Position numbers and translations under genes: made by a program. 64,000 nucleotides of DNA from Diplocarpon mali (Eukaryota > Ascomycota > Leotiomycetes > Helotiales > Drepanopezizaceae): NCBI GenBank assembly GCA_024741835.1, contig JAENRP010000031.1, positions 120,784 to 184,783 of the forward strand, in the 5' to 3' direction. Below are positions 47,367 to 58,549 of the stretch, piece after piece (the first letter of the stretch is position 1; every line of letters begins with the position of its first letter). Below the pieces are notes generated by a model that saw nothing but the letters and a program-made list of their open reading frames with translations, made no database searches and had not been told where the DNA came from.

Positions 47367-48687
47367 ATGTTTTCGAGACTGTCGCAAGCAACAAGACACC
47401 TCTCGCGCCCGCTGCCAAACTTCGCACACAGCTCTGCCGCCGCGGGCATCGCGAGTTCCTGGCGGATCATGACATCATCGAGCGCGAACGAGCGGAACAA
47501 CAAGACGATACATACGGCAGCATGTCTGATTATCGGGGACGAGGTGCTGGGAGGGAAGGTAGGAAGACGTCTATGATTCGAGAGCAAGATTGGCTATGCG
47601 ATGTCTCGATTGATGATACGGGCTGACTTTCTAGACGGTGGATGTAGGTCAACGTGTCGCGGGAAGTAAACACATGCTGATGGGCATAGACGAATTCGGC
47701 GTACATGGCAAAGTTCTGCTTCAAGCTGGGAATGGTACCTCATCACTTCCATGTGATAACGGAGCGCGGTACTGACGAGATGGTGACCAGGCATTGAAGC
47801 GCATCGAAGTAATCGCAGATGATGAGGACGAGATAGTCGAAGCCGTCCAACGCATGAGCACAACCTACGACTTCGTAGTTACAAGCGGCGGCATTGGTCC
47901 CACGTGAGTTATCCTCCCTCTCTTTTCCCCGCAAAACACTATCTCGTATCACGTCGCGTCTAACGAAAAATGTGCAAACAGCCACGACGACATAACCTAC
48001 CAAAGCATCGCCAAAGCCTTCTCCCTCCCGCTCATCTTGCACGACGAAGCCTTCGCCAAGATGAAAAAACTCTCCAAGCCACACCCCTCACAACCGAACT
48101 TTTCCTGGGACGTTCCCTCGCCGGCCCTGAAAGCCAAGCTCCGCATGATCGAGCTGCCGACCGATACCTCGCGGCCCCTTTCCCAGCAGGTTATCTTCCC
48201 ACAAGAGGATCTCTGGGTGCCGGTTGCGTGCATCAATGGTAACGTGCACGTCTTGCCGGGAGTCCCGCGGCTGTTCGAGAGGTTGCTGGATGGGCTGAAG
48301 CCCGTGCTGACCCCGAGACTGAGTGATCCCGACGGGAAAGGTATTTTGAGGGTGTTGATTTCGACACCACAGAGCGAGAGTGCCGTGGCGGCATATTTGG
48401 CGGAGCTGGCGGGGAGAGTGGAGCCGAGGGGGGTGAAGGTTGGCAGTTATCCGAGGTGGGGAAAGAAGAATAATACCGTTACTTTGGTTGGACGGTGAGT
48501 TTTTTGCTTTTCTTTCTTTACTCCTTGTCCCTTGCTAGACAAGTGCCAACTAACACCGCTCAACTCCAGCGATCGCGACTTCCTCGAGAGCCTAGTTCCG
48601 GAAGTCGAACAAAATGTAGACGGCAAGCGCGTGCAGACCGAAGGCGAAGACGACATCGAGACGGACCCGCTGGCCAAGGAATCATAG
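47367..48687 (+). CDS. Molybdopterin-binding-fold (MoaB/Mog, CinA-like) protein
   Basis: A 329-aa protein in six exons: 47367-47558, 47635-47643, 47690-47734, 47791-47903, 47982-48494, 48570-48687. The MoCF_biosynth fold is seen from AACLIIGDEVLGGKTVDTNS through YDFVVTSGGIGPTHDDITY to HVLPGVPRLFERLL. The family includes FAD synthetase N-terminal domains and CinA; the real substrate here is uncertain. The first 40 residues are rich in Arg, Ser and Ala and look like a mitochondrial presequence. Exon 2 is only 9 nt (codons for Thr-Val-Asp). It is required to bridge LGGK and TNSAYMAK and has a proper acceptor (TTTCTAG) and donor (GTAGGT). Introns are 76, 46, 56, 78 and 75 nt, and all junctions keep phase. 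Confidence 0.9.
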
Positions 48688-49300
48688 CTTGCTTTTCATT
48701 CATCCAGCTCGGAGTATTAAATACTACTGCTCAACTTCGAGATCAAGTAACAAACTACTATAACATACCCAAAAAATATAGATATAGCGTACAGAACTCT
48801 TAGAAAGCCGTTGTAGAACTCACTTTACGGGCTGCAGAGAACAGTCTAGTTTCTCGCTTATTTTTTGTCTGTTTTGTTTTGGTTCGTTTCAAGCCTTCTC
48901 GGCTCGAATCGCTGACACGTGCCGGAAAGGGGTGATTATTTAGCCGAGATGTTGTTGATACTTCCCTACCTATCGATGATGGATATTATCTCTCAAAGTG
49001 TGAGTGTACACCTGACTCTTTATCGTAAACAGTAAGTGATGGCTGGGATATGTGATTATTGTTTAGGCAGTTACTGGGCCCTATCTTCGGCACAACTACC
49101 CATCTTGCGGAGAGTGTGTCGACTTTGGGCACTAATAATTTTCGATGGAACGTGTACCTCCTAATATAGATCCTAGATTCCTTGTACTGACCGACTCTGG
49201 TGCTTCTCAACAGCTTAACATATGACCCTGGACGCCATTTCCATTTCCAGTTCACATCTCTATGCTCATACATTCGTACATATCAAAACCTATTCCACGC
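48688..49300. other. Convergent spacer
   Basis: About 600 bp between the stop of the molybdopterin-fold gene (plus) and the stop of the PI31 gene (minus). It is AT-rich 3' flank sequence with no gene seen. Confidence 0.6.
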
Positions 49301-50515
49301 TTAGAGAAAATCATTCCCTCCAAAGCCTCCAAACGGATTTGGTGGTCTTCCTCCCGAGCCTCGTCGTGGCCCATCACCCGGTCCCAGCGGATCATACCTG
49401 GCTCCAGGAGGCGCCCTTCCATCTCCACCTCTGCCCTGTCCTTGACCCCCGAATAGAGGGTCATCAAACGTCGGGTGCATCCCGCCCCCAAACCCACCAG
49501 GTCCACCCCCCACAAAACTTCCTCTGAGTGGATCTCCTGGACCCAGACCCGGCGGATTTAAATCATCGTGGCCGATTCCAAAAGGCGCCCCGGCACCGGG
49601 AAACGGGCGCGCCATCCCACGGAGGGGACGCTGCAAGTCATACTCGTCATCAAAACCTGGAGGTGGGAAGTCGCCAGCTGGGAGGGGCTGGTTGGGTGGT
49701 AAGGCGAGCGGGTCGACGAAGGGGTAGGGACGGGCTGGAGCAGGGAGGCCCGGATTGCTGAGGGGGTCTTGTTGGGGTTGTCGGCGGGCGTGAGATTCTT
49801 CGCGAGAGTCGTGGGCGTCGCGGGAAGCGGCTGATTCTTGATAGCCTTCTTTGTGGAGGTTGGGGATGAGTTTCTGGATGATGGTAGTTTTGAATTCTGT
49901 GGCTAGGTCTGTGGGGTGTTAGCCTGAGATCTTACTTGATGTGGACTGACGGTACTGACCTTGAATCCGGTGGGTAGTTGTGAAGATAGCTTTCAGCTTG
50001 TCTTCCAGGTCTGATCTGTCCTCCTCGCCATCTGCTGTGAGCGTAATGCGTAGTGGCAGAGCAGCGTTGGAGACGTAGTCCTTGGCAATGATCTCGAATC
50101 TGCTGATCCTCTCATCACCTAGCCCAATCCCCCTAATCTCCGCTTTACCTCCTAGCCGGTCGACTTTCACTACGTATTCCATGGAGGACTGCGAGTGTGC
50201 GTAGAGGAAAGAGTAAGAGCCGAAAGACGAGTTCCATTTTTCTGACAGGCGGGGTGCGAGCTTCTGGCATTCTGCTTCTGGAATGGTGTAAGCCTTGATA
50301 CATGTAGTAGGGACTGGTTGTGCCTCACCATTTTTCTGTCCCTCTCCATATCCGAGTATTCTAAACCCAACCGCTGTCATGCATGCGTGCGCGAAGAGGG
50401 CGATAACTTCGTAGGAGCTGCTGAAGTCGGATCCGGTGTCTCCTTTTGTGTGTGTAGGGATAGCATCTGCCATGTGTTTGAGAATACTCTCAGTACTCAG
50501 TGGATTATTCGCCAT
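49301..50515 (-). CDS. PI31-type proteasome regulator
   Basis: A homologue of the 20S proteasome regulator PI31 (PSMF1; fission-yeast Fub1), 387 aa. Exons on the minus strand: 50515-49960 and 49908-49301, with a 51-nt intron in phase. The N-terminal FP/PI31 domain spans about 1-185, with hydrophobic strands such as FRILGYG and SFLYAHSQSSMEYVVKVDRLG. The C-terminal half is Pro/Gly-rich: PYPFVDPLALP, then DDLNPPGLGPGDPLRG, and a tail of GGFGGG and PNPFGGFGGNDFL. Both halves are characteristic of the family, in which the Pro-rich tail binds inside the 20S chamber. It is expected in cytosol and nucleus. Confidence 0.92.
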
Positions 50516-51809
50516 GCTGTGTGTACGGCGTGGTGCCTTATATTAATTCGAGGAAGTTATTAACTGGAATCTATGTCAAGACAACGTTGGCCTTATCGTT
50601 TTGGAGGCGATCGGACCAGATGGAGACTTCTTTGCTGCATAAAGGCGAGTGAAGTCGAGGATAGTGGGGTTGCGAAGCTGAGCTGCCTGGAGCTGGACAG
50701 GCGAAAGCTTTCAAGCCACCGCCCCTCCTCCGCGAAACACTAGCGGCCGCCACCGCCCCTCCTCGCTATTGGTGCAAAGCCACAATCTAATTCCTCTCAA
50801 CTGATGCATCCCTTGGTCGGTAGGTACTTACAGCTAGGGTCTTCTTGGAAAGTGTCACGATAGTTAAACAGCAGCCTAGCGATGTGCGACCGTTGAGCTA
50901 AACCGAGACAATGGCCAATCCTCGAAATTTTGCGGCCTACTCGATTTCCAAGCATCCCGCAAAATATTCACTACCACAGGTCGTCTCAATATCACAGACT
51001 GAAAAGCAATACTACTACCGGGCAGGTCGGCAAGGAATGTCGAGAGGTTTCAGGATAGCGACGAATATAGCCGCACATGGGAGAAAATGCAGAAAGTAAA
51101 TATTTCATGCTAAAAAACCTGACTTGGTAAAAGTAGAGAGAAATGATTGCGAGGTCGTGATAGGGCAAGCCAGTAAAGAGCTAGAAGAGTGATGATAACG
51201 ACGGCAGGCAAGAGAGACTGTTTATACGTTTGTGATATTCTACTCTCCTAGTAGGAGGAGCTGTGTAGAAGAAGAAATGCTCTAATGCGAGTGTTCGCAT
51301 ACAAGTCGACATTGTATTGAGGAGTTTGGACCTCTCACGCTCTCACGAGTCTGGTACTTTAAGCTCGACTACGCTCCTAGCCGATGTGAGCAGCTAAGAA
51401 GGCTACGACCGCGTTTCTGATGCACAAACAATAGATGCTCGCTTTTGCACTAGGACGAACCCACATATTTTACTTTCCATGCGGCGCAGGACCAGTTCAT
51501 GGAACAAGGCTAGTGGAGATATAATCGTAAAACGTCATTTCTACTCTTTAATACCTAGAGGAACCTAGGTAGAATCAGGTTCTTTACCCTGTACTCTCGA
51601 GGAGCGAGCACGACTTGGCTACACTGCCCATCCTGTGGTACTAGTACGTCCTGAACGCGTGTTGTTAAAGCGGCACGTCGTCTCAATTTTAGCGGCGCGC
51701 ATTCACTCAGCATGGCGATTCCACCACCCTCTTCAATTCATGAACCTGGCATTGCTTCCCTTCATTGAGTTGAATCACCATGGAGATCCCAGGGTCTGCT
51801 CTGGGTTCC
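50516..51809. other. Intergenic, no gene seen
   Basis: This is the divergent spacer between PI31 and the TRPY channel gene. Part of it (50.8-51.6 kb) is AT-rich with many stops. Short frames near 50911 and 51635 show no domain and were not called. Confidence 0.5.
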
Positions 51810-54285
51810 ATGAAGCCTCCTAAACTCCCAACAATCGGACCAAACGATCCATTTGCCAAGATTGTCAAAGCCTTGTCCTTGTATAGTAGTCGTTGATTTA
51901 CAACATGGTTCTTACTGACTGCGAAAAGCTACCTCGTCGACGAGCTGCATGTGCCCTCTACCTTTGAGCAATTACGAACCACCTCCGCGGGCAACAAGAT
52001 TCGGATATTGGTGGATCACCTCGTCACCAATGTCACAAATCCCGCCTTGGTCAATGCGCTCTTGTCAGTACTATACAAGACTCGGGAAAAAATCGCTCAC
52101 AAAAATTGGACAGAACACTGAAATGGCACTTTTCAACCCTCGATGTCGACGATCGCGGATTGAACGAGACCCGAGCCAATGCATGCGAGATCGTCGCCTG
52201 GCGATTCCTAACACGGCTGTCCGAACGTGATGCGGTTAACTTTTGCCTGTACGAACTGCCAGAAGTCGCAATCGAGGAAGCTGTGCCAGAATCAGCGGAT
52301 CCTTGCGACGTCGAGGCAACCGAACGAACAAGTCTCCTACCGCAATTTAGAGCGCGGGACTATTCTCGACCAATGACACCTACCCGGCCTGGGAGCAAAC
52401 GAGCGGAGATGCTGCGGTCGATATCACACATGGGGTCTCAGTCTATGCCGGATCAGTATGTGGAAGAGGAAGATGAGACAGACCCGACATCCTCGTTCAC
52501 GGGCCTGAATGCGCTGGAGATTGCTGCGGTGGCAGATTGCAAGAAGTTCATCAGTCAAAGGATCGTCCAGAAAATCATCACTGGGATCTGGAGGGGTGAT
52601 ATCACATTCTGGGCGAAACTGAGCTTTCATACGAAGAAGAAACCACAGTTCTATAACAAGAAACGCTCTGACCCTTTCACGCGGCTTCGGGTACCGAGGT
52701 ACATAAAGGCATTCGAAATCCTCTTCTTCGCTACTTTTCTGTTCCTCTACTACGCCGTGCTTGTTGAGCGGAATCCGTGAGTCTACTACCCTCCTAGAAC
52801 TCTCGCGGTCTGACTTCGCCAGCAGTTATCACATTACTTGTCTCGAGGTTACTCTATACATCTGGTTCGCAGCATTCTCATACGACGAGCTCGGAGAGTT
52901 CATTGATGCCGGATCGATATTCTATGCCGTGGATATCTGGAACGGATGTGATATAATCATCATTCTCATCGGCGCTGCTTTTGCGACCACAAGTGAGCGA
53001 TTTTGTTTCCCAGTGAGGTTGGTTATATTTCTAATACCAGAACAGGGGTTGTGGGAATATACAAAGATAGTGACCCTATAACAGACACTGCGTTTGACAT
53101 CCTGTCCCTCGAAGCTTTGTTTATGGTGCCAAGGATATGTTCGCTTCTCAGTTTACATCCGTACTTTGGGACCCTCATTCCCTGCCTGAAACAGATGACA
53201 AAAGATTTCGTTAAGTTCATGGTGGTAGTGGCTGTGCTCTACATCGGGTTCCTCACAACCTTCACTCTGCTGGCTCGAGACAATTTTAGTCTATCCAATA
53301 TGAGCTGGATCTTGATCAAGGTTTTCTTTGGATCAAGTTATCTGGGATTTGTAGGTCCTTACACTGCTTGACAAAGAACAAAGCTAACCAACTTCTAGGA
53401 CATCATGAGCGATGTAGGGCTGAACCCGCCATCTCTACGAAAATCAGCTAATTCTCTCAGATCAACCCAAAGCTCGGCCCGCCTCTGATGCTCATCTTTG
53501 TTTGCATGACCAACATCCTCCTGATCACATCACTAATCAGTATCTTGAGTGATAGTTTCTCGAGAGTCATTGCACACGCAAGGTTAGTGCTGCATACTGG
53601 TAACGAATGTCCTCAGCTCACAGGGACAGGGAGGAATATTTGTTCGTCTACTCGGTCTATGTCCTTGAGGTATGCATCGAATAATCTCTAATAATTCACC
53701 GCTAACAAGCTACAGGCATCAACCAGCAACCGACTGACACATTTCTACCCACCACTGGTATATTTCCCGCCCCACACCCCACTCATATCTAACAATCCTC
53801 AGAATCTCATTCCTCTAATTCTAATCCGCCCCCTCCGACTCTTCCTCTCCGCAGAAGACTTGCGCCGCACCCGTATTGTAACGTTGAAAGTTACGCATTC
53901 GCCCATCGTGGCTGCGATTTGGGTCTTTGAAAAGGCCCACGAAAAAGCAAACGGCGGTGCCTGGGCATTCCAGTCGATCGGACCCGGATTCAACCGTCTC
54001 GAGTCCCTATCAAGCTCCTCGGCCAAGAAGCAGCGACCGTTCCTCACAAACCGCATGAGTGGGAAGAGGGAATCGCCGCATTTCGCTAGTCCTGACACGC
54101 CGACTGAGGACGGAGCTAGCAGCCCAAAGGAAGAAGACGGAACTGTGAGAGGGAAGAAGGAGCGGGAAGGGGCATTTGTCGTCAGTAATGCGCAGTTGGA
54201 GAACCAAGTGCGGGATTTGAGTATCAAGATCGCGGAGCTGACCGCTCTAATTATGGCGCAGCAGGGTACGCCACAGGAGGAGTGA
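51810..54285 (+). CDS. TRPY-type (Yvc1-like) vacuolar cation channel
   Basis: A fungal TRP channel homologous to yeast Yvc1, which releases Ca2+ from the vacuole. There are ten exons: 51810-51880, 51929-52063, 52114-52776, 52823-52992, 53046-53350, 53399-53413, 53461-53582, 53624-53669, 53716-53757, 53803-54285; 683 aa. The cytosolic N-terminal domain contains WHFSTLD and NETRANACEIVAWRFL. Hydrophobic segments follow, including FEILFFATFLFLYYAVLV, IIIILIGAAF, LEALFMVPRICSLL, FMVVVAVLYIGFLTTFTLLA and LMLIFVCMTNILLITSLISI. The pore region is around WILIKVFFGSSYLGF. The Ser/Lys-rich C terminus ends in a short coiled-coil-like segment. Exon 6 is 15 nt (DIMSD) between pore and last transmembrane helix. 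Introns are 41-53 nt and all phases agree. The short first exon is the least certain part. Confidence 0.93.
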
Positions 54286-55213
54286 GTTACTGCGGTGCAT
54301 CACTGCACCTTTGTACATGCTTATGGGACTGAGACTATGATGTTACGGACTTGGAGCGGCATTCTTTGGATGCTGTTGATGTAAATACCAACGACGGATG
54401 GGTCGGCCTTTGAAGGAAGATGGAGGTTTTCCCTTCCTGCATTTCTGCACCCGCGCACATGCTTAAATCGCTCCAGCCCAATCGCACACCATCAGGACAA
54501 AAGTCCGGCAAGCAAATTCTCCCATCTGGACACCCTTAGTCCCGCACAAGGCTCCGTAGCACATCTACAGCTTTGCATCGCGGGAATCGGGTGATTATTA
54601 TCCTTCATACCATTCTCCACTCCTCACTCCTACCCACCTTTTGAGTCTTCATCACCGCAGGATCTTCGCATTCGGACTTTGATCTCAAGTACCCCTCGGA
54701 TAGAAAGAAACATCCATCTGAACTCTATTGGCCTTTGGAAAGATTAGTCTTCGCCTTGCTTTCTTTTCCTTTGTCATCAAGATGGTTTGCAAAAGCGGGC
54801 ATAGATGTTTGACTCTTGGTATTGTCGTGGCACGAGTTGGGGTGTTACTGCATATGCCAGCGGTATGGACCCTGAAATGGACCCTTTTGTCGCTAAGTGG
54901 TGAGCTGACCGAAGCAGGTATGTCGTCTTTTGGGAGAGACTGATACAACACCGTGGCCCGGCTTAGGAGTGAAAGCTCCTTTTTCAGGATTACAAGGACC
55001 GAGTTCCCCGGATCTGCAGCCCTCGATTTCTGCTGCTGGTCTCTTGATTTACATCATCGAATGCAACTTCGCCACGGACATTGTACTTGCTATACAAGCA
55101 TACATCGAGCCCAAGGATTCTTCGCGTAGACCAGTCAAGCACATTCAGGCACGACCACGAGACTTCCACCAAGAATAACACGAATACAAACAAAATCCAG
55201 CAAACCATCCAAA
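54286..55213. other. Intergenic region upstream of the PhzF relic
   Basis: This is the 3' flank of the channel gene and the former 5' region of the PhzF-like pseudogene. No gene is supported. Confidence 0.5.
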
Positions 55214-56409
55214 ATGGAGCCAATAACCCCTCGACTCGCGCTCCCTACTACAACAGAGTAACCACAAACCCTCTCCTTTACTACCCTCGATGTCTTAACT
55301 TCTACGCCCTACCGCGGTGACCCCCTCGCCCTAATCCGTATCCCAGCTTCTCTTCGACACCTCATTACCCAGCCCTAGAAGCAGAGTAAGGCTGCCGAAT
55401 TCAACTTCAGCGAATCTATTTTCGTGCACGAGCAATCCGATCCTGGGGTTGCAGAGTGGAATGTGGAGATATTCACCAGTGATGCCGAGTTGCCCTTCGT
55501 AGGGCATCCGACTATAGGTGCGGCGAGCTATGTGCTGAACTCTGCGGGTACGGGCGAGGGATACATAGGAGCAGGGAAGGGGAAGGGGAGAGGATGGCTG
55601 ATCAGGAAGGCTGGTTCCGTGGAGACCAGCTTGGTCGTCGACTCCTCCGTCCCCGCGGGTGTGTATATCAACGGACATGACACCGGGCCTGGGAGGGTCC
55701 AAGCTGATATCCCATACATTGTCCACCTCCATCACACACCATTGGCGACCTCGACCGTCCCATCCCGGGCCTCTCGCTACACCCGACCATCGCAAATGCG
55801 GAACTTAGAGCCCCCATCGTGAGTATAGTAAAGTGCATGACGTTCCTGCTGGTAAGACTGGAGACGGTGGAGATGTTGGCCGAGGTAAGGTTCGTGGGTG
55901 AGGATGTGAGTTCCCATGGGGTATTGGACCGGGAATGGGGGACGATCCGTATGTGCTCTTTTTCGTGTTGATTTCTACCCTGTTTTCCAGTTCTGGGGAC
56001 GAGATCTTGTCAATTTTCAATCTGGGTTTGTTCTGTAGATAAGTGCTGACTCGCCTCCAGTTGTAGCGAAGTAGTACTTCGTCGTTCTATCTTCTCAGTC
56101 ACAAAACCCTGGATACCCAAAGAAACCCGTGGGATCCTAACAAGAGTCAGAAGCCGCGTGCTGGAATCAGCCATGGAAGACCCTGCCACAGGCAGTGCGG
56201 CGTCTGCGCTTAGCAGTTATTTGGTATTGCAGCACGTGGCGCGTGGCAGGAATGTGTTTGAGATCACGCAAGGGGCGGAGATGGGGAGAGAGAGTAATAT
56301 TGGAGTTGAGGTGCTCGTGGGCGAGGGAGAGGAGCTCACCAGGAGGGTCGAAGGCGTGAGGTTGAGTAAGGATGTAGTTGTTATTATGGAAGGGAGTCTA
56401 AGGATCTGA
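55214..56409 (+). pseudogene. PhzF-family isomerase/epimerase pseudogene
   Basis: Remains of a PhzF-like protein, a family that includes phenazine-biosynthesis PhzF and diaminopimelate-epimerase-fold isomerases. Conserved pieces are readable in order: SFTTLDVLTSTPYRGDPLAL, AAEFNFSESIFVHE, LPFVGHPTIGAASYVLN, then in another frame GLSLHPTIANAELRAPIV, and finally EDPATGSAASALSSYLV with an intact C terminus ending at 56409. Two in-frame stops interrupt the start: TAA at 55259-55261 and TAG at 55376-55378. Each is one C-to-T change from a Gln codon. A frameshift falls near 55730. Introns in the 3' half cannot be fixed. The catalytic-loop DPATGSA is intact, so inactivation may be fairly recent. Sequencing error could explain one lesion but hardly all three. 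Confidence 0.8.
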
Positions 56410-58549
56410 TGCTTTTATGCTATAGGAAGAATGGTGGAGGTGATGGGTGCTTGATCTATGGACGGCGATTTACTGAAACTACATCGGTAGGTATTTATGT
56501 CTGGGCTTCTTTACACTACACGTATTGACTTGAGGCATATTTCCATACCAAAGTAAACAGCCGGTTTGTAGGACTGTGTTGCAGCAGTTTGCTCCCTGGA
56601 TCCAATTAGGACTTGCTTCACTGCATTATTTGTTCTTGATCTGGTCTTCTGGGTACACGAAAATATTGGAAATCTCACGACACAAGACTAGTATAAAACC
56701 CAGATCGCTGGTATTAATGATTATCTCTCGGCTTGTCAACTGCTCTGTTTGCTGACTATTGAATTCCACAGGAATTGAAAGAATAGTATGTCTCTACTTG
56801 ATTTGCGGTATTCAGGGTAATCTTTGCTGAATTTTTGCTGCAGAATCGTATAAATACTGGGCTGGGAATGATCTGGGGGGTTAGCTTGAAGGCGACGTTC
56901 ATGTAAGACCACTCTAACCCCTGAACACAGAGACTTTTAAATTTAGTATGCTCTTACTTGATGTTGCTACTCCAGATAGATTATGAATCAGATGCTGGCG
57001 TTCAAAGATAAAGAATCATTTCTTCTTGGTCTTCACCTTACTTCTCTTGTTTCATTTATTCTGCAGAAGAAGCCAGCCATACGCTTCTTACTACCACTGT
57101 TTTCCTATAATGTAGCACCTTGTCCATCACTATGCAAGTTTGTTCTGAGATAGCTTTCGAAATACTTTGTTGTTGTTTTGGAATTAGTGAATTTAGTACT
57201 GCTGTTGTTGTTGCTGTTGTTGTTGCTGTTGCTATCACTTTAAGAACTATGGGCCATAGGCAGGTGGGGCGTGGATTAGGAGTGTGTTGTTTTGAGTTCG
57301 GTGGGCGAGGTGAGATCAATACAACCACAACCACGCCGAATACAAACAATAATGTCTCGCAGCTTGAATACTAACAACCTTTCTTCGCATCTTGTATACC
57401 TGCCAGAGGTGAAGTCAATACAGTTACCATGTTAATTGGCATTTTCTCACAACCTCTGCTAAGCAGCGTTATAACATTTCTACCAATCTAAAAATCTATC
57501 TTGACCGCAACTTCGGTCTTCGAGCTTCGAGATGGAGTCGAATATCATGGGCGGAGTAGCTATCGACAAGGAAAGGGTAGAGTCCTTTTAAACACATGGC
57601 GGAAAGGAGAAACACTCGTTACACGGAAATCAACGGGTCAATAGTGTCACGGCGCGCCGACTGAGACAAGACTGGGACAGATGATGCGGCAGAATCTAGG
57701 AATAGGTCGAGTTATTACTTCAGTGTGTTTAGAAATAGGCCGCAAGAATCGCTTTAACGCTTGAAAGATTATTTTGATAGTTTGGACTGTTTTCTAAGGA
57801 TAGACCTTCCAACCGATAGGCTTACGTAGTTGAGTCCTAGTACTTACAATCGTTACTTTAGAATTCTATAAGATGATTGATCTCATCGACTTCATAGACT
57901 TGTGCCTTGCTCTCGCCATCACAAATAGCAGAATAATCGTTGGTTATCTTAGGAGTCGGGTATCCGATGGCCGAATTGTTGAACACAAGAATGTCGGAAT
58001 CAATTAAATGAATTTGTGGTTTACAGGAGGTGAGTCTGCTCTGCTCTGCTCTCGGTCGACTTTGTTCAACGCTACTACCTCTGTACGCGCAGAAAGATCA
58101 GAAGGAGAAGACAAACCACTGGACCATCTGCAGGCACAGATGACCCTTCATTGGAGCTTCGATTTCCCCATTTTGGTGGCCTAATATGGATAGAGAAACT
58201 GCGCACTCAAAATCCATAATCTTCAAGTCTTGTATGTTTGCCTTTGATGTCAAAACCCCATAAATAATCGAAAGTCCGGCTCTCATCCGACCGATGTCAT
58301 AGACCTGCAACGTATAGAGGCTACCTTTCCTAGCCCAACAAACTTCTCTCAAGACCTATACCATATTCGCTAGGGAGATATTGAGATTGGCGGCCAGCGC
58401 AAGGTTAAACTTTCGTGGAAGTTCAAGTTTACTGTTTCTTTCGGACATGGGAATACCCGTAAGATCAGAGGTTCAGCTGACAGCGTGCTCGCGCAGAAGC
58501 TCTGTACAATATCAGAGTAAGGGGTCGCGGAGGCTTAGGAGATTTTCGC
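56410..58549. other. AT-rich gene-free region
   Basis: About 2.1 kb with no gene supported. A GTTGTTGCT repeat lies near 57195-57235. The rest is AT-rich with stops in every frame. Confidence 0.55.
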
